Source: Paulinella micropora
Lineage: Eukaryota; Cercozoa; Imbricatea; Euglyphida
Length of the DNA: 64,000 nucleotides
NCBI GenBank assembly: GCA_009731375.1
Contig: BJOX01000021.1
Coordinates: forward strand, 1,298,854 to 1,362,853
Reading direction: 5' to 3'
The notes below the pieces were generated by a model that ran no database searches, was not told the DNA's origin, and was given only the letters and a program-made list of their open reading frames with translations. The translations under genes were made by a program, and so were the position numbers. Of the stretch, positions 60,441 through 64,000 are shown piece after piece. Every line of letters starts with the position of its first letter. The stretch's first letter is position 1.

Positions 60441-60478
60441 CCCTCACAAACCCAGAACAAATAAGAACCACACGAAAC
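60441..60478 (+). repeat. right copy of the 37-bp direct repeat
   Basis: Matches 53196-53232 with about two substitutions. From here to 60609 there is no supported gene. Confidence 0.75.
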
Positions 60479-60609
60479 TGTGAGCAGAGGAGAAAGAGGC
60501 TTCCTCCCGCCCAAATCACTTTTTTGTCTTGCGTTTCCTGGCACTTCTTATGAAAAAAAGAGATGCAGGTAGTGCGCGCCGTCGAATCCGGTGCGGCCCG
60601 AACTTTTAA

Positions 60610-61179
60610 GAGCAAATACAAAGCAGAGGACGCCGTAGCCTTCTGACTTCAGGCGCGCGTTTACGCCTGCAAGCAGGAGGCAAGCTTAGCCTGTTACTGC
60701 CTGAGTCTGCGCAAGAGTGGATTCCCGCCTGCGAGCGCTGTTTTACTCTATTGGTATGCGCGACGCCCGCTGAGGCAGAACCATGGGCCGATGACGCGCA
60801 CTTTAGGCTGTGTGCCCTACACGCGCGCAGTTTAGAAAAGAAGCGCAAGCGCATTGAGCGTCGCCGACTTAAGAAAAAGCGGAAGCGGGAGGCCGCGCAT
60901 CTTTCTCCCTCCGCTCGCATCAGCGTGCTGGACAGGAGGCTAAAATCAGGGGATAAGAAAAAGAAGCAGCAACAGGAGATCGCAGAACGGCCGTCTCAGA
61001 AACCTGCCCCAAAGCTGCAAACTTGTCTAGACAGGCGCTTTGTCTGTGAAATCTGTGGGAAACGCTTCCCGTCGCCAAGCAAACTGGCAATACACGCGCG
61101 CACACATACGGGCGACAAGCCATACGCCTGCAACATGTGTAAGAGCAGATGCCTGTTCGTCTTGACCAAAAACAGTTAG
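60610..61179 (+). CDS. C2H2 zinc-finger protein, start uncertain
   Basis: The frame is open from 60610 and has no ATG before the conserved parts, so the start is upstream in another exon, past a frame error, or at a non-ATG codon. A partial finger (PACERCFTLL...H) is followed by a very basic linker (KKRKRIERRRLKKKRKRE) and a canonical finger, FVCEICGKRFPSPSKLAIHA then RTHTGDKPYACNMC, where the next finger begins but loses its His pair as the frame ends. C2H2 fingers of this type bind DNA. The basic linker should place it in the nucleus. Truncated or frameshifted; related frame continues at 61149. Confidence 0.55.
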   Translation, partial: EQIQSRGRRSLLTSGARLRLQAGGKLSLLLPESAQEWIPACERCFTLLVCATPAEAEPWADDAHFRLCALHARSLEKKRKRIERRRLKKKRKREAAHLSPSARISVLDRRLKSGDKKKKQQQEIAERPSQKPAPKLQTCLDRRFVCEICGKRFPSPSKLAIHARTHTGDKPYACNMCKSRCLFVLTKNS

Positions 61180-61592
61180 TCTCTGGCAGGTGCCGGGGAC
61201 GCCGCTCCTCTCGTCGTTATACAACCGACAAGAATAAGCTGATTGCGGAACATCTCGAGCTCGGCCGCCAGCTGGGGTTAGTTGAATTTAGGGATCTATC
61301 CCGACTGCCCTTCAGGCGTTTAAGGAGGGAAATACGCAGTCTGCGCGATCGGAATGGGGAGGTCGGTGCCCAAAAGGATGCAACAGAGGCACGCGCGTCG
61401 CCAGCAGCTAGGCTCGTTCGCCCCCTGCACACCACCGCACGTTCCTCATGTTTGTCGCTCATGCTGCAGTACATAATAGAAGACTTGAGACCGCTTTCTC
61501 AAACTCGTATTCTACCAGACTCCCTCTTTTATTTTAGCGGAGCGAGATTCAGAAAGTCTGGTGGCGAGACTACTTTCTCAAAATATCCATGA
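61149..61592 (+). CDS. basic hypothetical frame, possible continuation of the zinc-finger gene
   Basis: This frame starts inside the end of the zinc-finger gene and reads a charged helical part (KLIAEHLELGRQLGLVEFRD, RLRREIRSLRDRNGEV). It could be the downstream half of the same gene after a one-base shift, since the second finger breaks off just there. It overlaps the 3' end of the macro-domain gene by 64 bp. No motif supports it alone. Confidence 0.25.
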   Translation: MPVRLDQKQLVSGRCRGRRSSRRYTTDKNKLIAEHLELGRQLGLVEFRDLSRLPFRRLRREIRSLRDRNGEVGAQKDATEARASPAARLVRPLHTTARSSCLSLMLQYIIEDLRPLSQTRILPDSLFYFSGARFRKSGGETTFSKYP

Positions 61593-63997
61593 GTCTCGTC
61601 GTCATTGCTGACAAGCCTTATCTGTTGCAGAGGACGCTGCCTGTCCGAGGGTTTAAGACAGAATTCTATGCATGTCTCTTGTATAATTTCTGCACCTTCT
61701 TTTTTGGGAAAGCCAAAGATTCCCGTTGAAATGGCCGGGATAGAAATCCAATCAAACTCTCTTTCTTCTGCATATTTTAGCACTGCCCAAACGGCCTCTC
61801 TTAGCTCGGCGCTGTGTTGAAGAGTCACCCTGCCGCCTGGGACTCTAGGCCCCACCACGTGCAGTATGCTCTTGGCTTTCATGTCACCCGCGGTGGTTTC
61901 CGCGACCATGCCCTTCTTCAGCAGGCCGTCCTTGTTTTTCGCTAGCCAGTCCTTACTCGCTATATCTATCTTATAGTTTCCCCGCGCATCTTTTCCTCCT
62001 GCCCTCTTGAGCGCCCTCGCTACACCCCCGCCATGCTTCAGGTTCTCGTCGGCATAATTCACCACGGCGCCGCGGCCTGGACCGCCCTGTCGACATATGT
62101 CAGCCTTCTCTACTATAATAAGGGGCCCATCCCGTCTGGGCAACAAGGAAATTTGAACACGAGAAAATCCCTGCCGAGCCGGTGCAGCGCGTGCTGTCGA
62201 CACGGGCGCGCGCGCCGTTGTCTTTATTTCCTGTTTATAATACGTGTCAAGATTTCTGTGATGGAGCAGGCAGATTCGTAGAGTAGGTCCCCCCCTAGCC
62301 TCTACTGGGATTTGTATTTCCTGCAGGACCCGAATAGCTCTTTTGATCGCCCCCGCAATGTCCTTCTGCTGGTTCTGAAAAGCTCCTCCGCCCACAAAAG
62401 TCAAGAAGACCTTTACCGGACCCCGTGCGCCTGAGTCGGACTTTGCAAGTTGCAAGTAGCGCCGCAGGGCTAACAGCAAGGTCGCCTCGTACTGTGCCTC
62501 GAGAACCAGCTTAGCCAGTGGATACCACAACTGTTCTTCACCTAAGGTTTGGCACGCGTAGTTTATCCCTAGTGCGGAGCACAGCACTTGGTGAACAAAC
62601 TGCCGTTTTGGCCCGTCTGCCCGCAGTACAAACAAGTCTCCCTCCCTGCTCGCAAAGGGCACTTCGGCGTTAGTCACTACCCCTACCTGCTGGAGCTCCC
62701 GGAACTTATCCAATGCTTGCTCTTCCATATTTGCCAGGCCGTCATGAATTTTTCTCATGACTTCTTTGTTGCAGAAGGCGTACCCGTTCCGAACCTGAAG
62801 AATATTGCGGGGTTCAGCATCATACATAAATTCCTGCTTTAGTCGCGTGATAACCTTGGCGAGAGTGTTTAGCTGGGACTCAGCTCCATTCCGGCAATAT
62901 TGCCGATAGAACAAAGCGGGAGCTGCGGCAAGAGCGCAGTCGGGCCCCTGCGTTTTGTCGCTGAAATAACATGTGATACCGTCCGCGGGCGTTTGCCGAG
63001 GGTTCATAAACTCTAGACAGTTGAATTGGGACGCGACCTGAAAAAAAGCCTGGTTGTTCTCGGAATCACAGTGTATATTAAAGACAGACTGGATGGCTTT
63101 GTGTTCAACCGTCAACACCACCGGCGCCCCCGCGGCGGCCGTCCCGGGAGGTTTCATCAACGCTTGTGTAGCAAGCATCTGAACCTCTGTTCTCAGCTCC
63201 TTGAGGCTGGGTATCTTGAAATCACCTGCAACAAATCGCCGCGTTGAACCCCCCGTTCTTTTGTGTATCAAGTAAACCGGCTCTGAGTTGATCTGGCTTC
63301 GAACGCTCGTGTACTGTTGTGCGTTGAAGTTAAAAGCCGCCCCCGGAGTGTCGGAGCGTGGGGATTGCTCCTGGAAACCAAAGAGCAATTTGAACCAGCC
63401 AGCTCCGCTCGCACTCTTGGGGGCCGCTCCTGCATTTATTTCCGTTGCTCGTCGTACCGTAGCACTAAGATCGTAAACGGACCTTGCATTGTGCTGGAAA
63501 ATCGCTAGAAACCAGTCGGGGGGGGACGTGTCTTGCTCCGCGACGACGACGTTGGCGGAGAAAGCTCCAACCAGCTGGCAGGCCATGATAGCCACAGGTC
63601 TGCTGCAAGGTCTCAGCTCTCGGCACTGCGTGACCGCGTGCTCAAACTTCCACCTCACTGAAGAAACTGTTTGGAGCGAGCGAATCGTCTTGCGCAACAC
63701 GTTTAGAGATGCGGCCAGAGCACTCCAACAGGTTTCAGAGTAAATCTCTCCACCGCCATGTGCCCGCAAAAGATGAGCTGTCCTTCCGCCCAAGGCGGAG
63801 GGGAACTCGATTAGTAGTTCTTGCGAAGCGCACTGTCTTTTTAGCCAAGCCTTATCTTCCTTGCACATGATGGCGAGATGTTCATTCACTTTCTTTAGCA
63901 CAAAAGAGCCGTCGAGAACCTGGCCGAGGTTAGAGCGGCTTAAGCCCGCCTCCGTGGCGAGCGTCCACGCAAGATTAAGTAAGAACGCAAAGAGCAT
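61529..63997 (-). CDS. macro-domain protein with an N-terminal domain of an uncharacterised family
   Basis: At least 822 residues; the frame is still open at the window edge, so the true start may lie outside. The C-terminal 170 residues are a macro domain: VVNYADENLKHGGGVARAL (ADP-ribose loop), TTAGDMKAKSILHVVGPR, and ISIPAISTGIFGFPKKEGAE (second loop). Macro domains bind or remove ADP-ribose. Residues about 325-600 have a pattern I recall from a widespread protist and bacterial family with no firm function: FNCLEFMNPRQTPADGITCY, FSDKTQGPDCALAAAPALFY and later VKVFLTFVGGGAFQNQ. The two together suggest a link to ADP-ribose or NAD signalling, an antiviral pathway in many hosts. Codon use is like the GC-rich block. 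Confidence 0.7.
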   Translation of the reverse strand: MLFAFLLNLAWTLATEAGLSRSNLGQVLDGSFVLKKVNEHLAIMCKEDKAWLKRQCASQELLIEFPSALGGRTAHLLRAHGGGEIYSETCWSALAASLNVLRKTIRSLQTVSSVRWKFEHAVTQCRELRPCSRPVAIMACQLVGAFSANVVVAEQDTSPPDWFLAIFQHNARSVYDLSATVRRATEINAGAAPKSASGAGWFKLLFGFQEQSPRSDTPGAAFNFNAQQYTSVRSQINSEPVYLIHKRTGGSTRRFVAGDFKIPSLKELRTEVQMLATQALMKPPGTAAAGAPVVLTVEHKAIQSVFNIHCDSENNQAFFQVASQFNCLEFMNPRQTPADGITCYFSDKTQGPDCALAAAPALFYRQYCRNGAESQLNTLAKVITRLKQEFMYDAEPRNILQVRNGYAFCNKEVMRKIHDGLANMEEQALDKFRELQQVGVVTNAEVPFASREGDLFVLRADGPKRQFVHQVLCSALGINYACQTLGEEQLWYPLAKLVLEAQYEATLLLALRRYLQLAKSDSGARGPVKVFLTFVGGGAFQNQQKDIAGAIKRAIRVLQEIQIPVEARGGPTLRICLLHHRNLDTYYKQEIKTTARAPVSTARAAPARQGFSRVQISLLPRRDGPLIIVEKADICRQGGPGRGAVVNYADENLKHGGGVARALKRAGGKDARGNYKIDIASKDWLAKNKDGLLKKGMVAETTAGDMKAKSILHVVGPRVPGGRVTLQHSAELREAVWAVLKYAEEREFDWISIPAISTGIFGFPKKEGAEIIQETCIEFCLKPSDRQRPLQQIRLVSNDDETHGYFEKVVSPPDFLNLAPLK

Positions 63998-64000
63998 GGC

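Overview
The window reads as part of a large double-stranded DNA virus of eukaryotes, or a recently integrated copy of one, with smaller mobile elements set into it. Most of the sequence (about 10.0-52.8 kb and 60.6-64 kb) is GC-rich, with long intact intronless genes on both strands and short spacers. Among the orphans are genes I can place: three DNA-dependent RNA polymerase subunits (RPB5 at 10594-11421, RPB3/RPB11 at 40894-43293, RPB1 at 43598-49870), a cap-1 2'-O-methyltransferase resembling CMTR1 (23883-25856), a Bax-inhibitor-motif membrane protein (12182-13108), an F-box/LRR protein (34980-36461) and a macro-domain protein (61529-63997). Carrying its own polymerase and cap enzyme fits a virus that transcribes without the host nucleus, as nucleocytoplasmic large DNA viruses do. 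I cannot place it in a family: no major capsid, B-family polymerase or packaging ATPase of the large virus lies here.

From about 890 to 10,020 the composition turns AT-rich. This block holds a polinton-like virus (PLV) or virophage-type set: double-jelly-roll major capsid protein (cut at its N-terminus by the right junction), penton-like minor capsid, a structural-protein fragment, a tyrosine recombinase, two Cys-rich small proteins and a 408-bp palindrome. Two genes (2779-3219 and 6230-7234) carry six in-frame stops but no indels. A piggyBac-type transposon (3276-6200) with palindromic inverted repeats sits inside the block, so the elements are nested.

From 52.8 to 60.5 kb coding density falls. 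A 949-residue TVpol/SF3 primase-helicase (53779-56628) lies here with a decayed fragment of a second copy (53250-53416). To its right are an array of about 215-bp repeats, most with a hairpin (58220-59780), and a diverged inverted copy of the unit (56901-57100). Two direct copies of a 37-bp sequence (53196 and 60441) bracket the whole segment, which could be a separate replicon.

Working together: RPB1, RPB3/11 and RPB5 form the core of a viral polymerase and the methyltransferase finishes its mRNA caps. The F-box/LRR, Bax-inhibitor and macro-domain proteins are likely host-facing. The PLV genes would build a small capsid and integrate the element; the SF3 protein would replicate either the large virus or the 53-60 kb segment.

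Limits: there are 19 runs of N (1431-1549, 11505-12155, 13541-13693, 15221-15262, 21878-22030, 23608-23745, 25906-25915, 28169-28249, 31815-31900, 34866-34962, 36479-36624, 37815-37898, 42237-42424, 43338-43347, 48048-48057, 51143-51263, 56790-56900, 58054-58063, 59923-60423), most beside long G or C runs. Several genes break at homopolymers in a way that looks like indel error. No CRISPR array, rRNA or convincing tRNA was seen.
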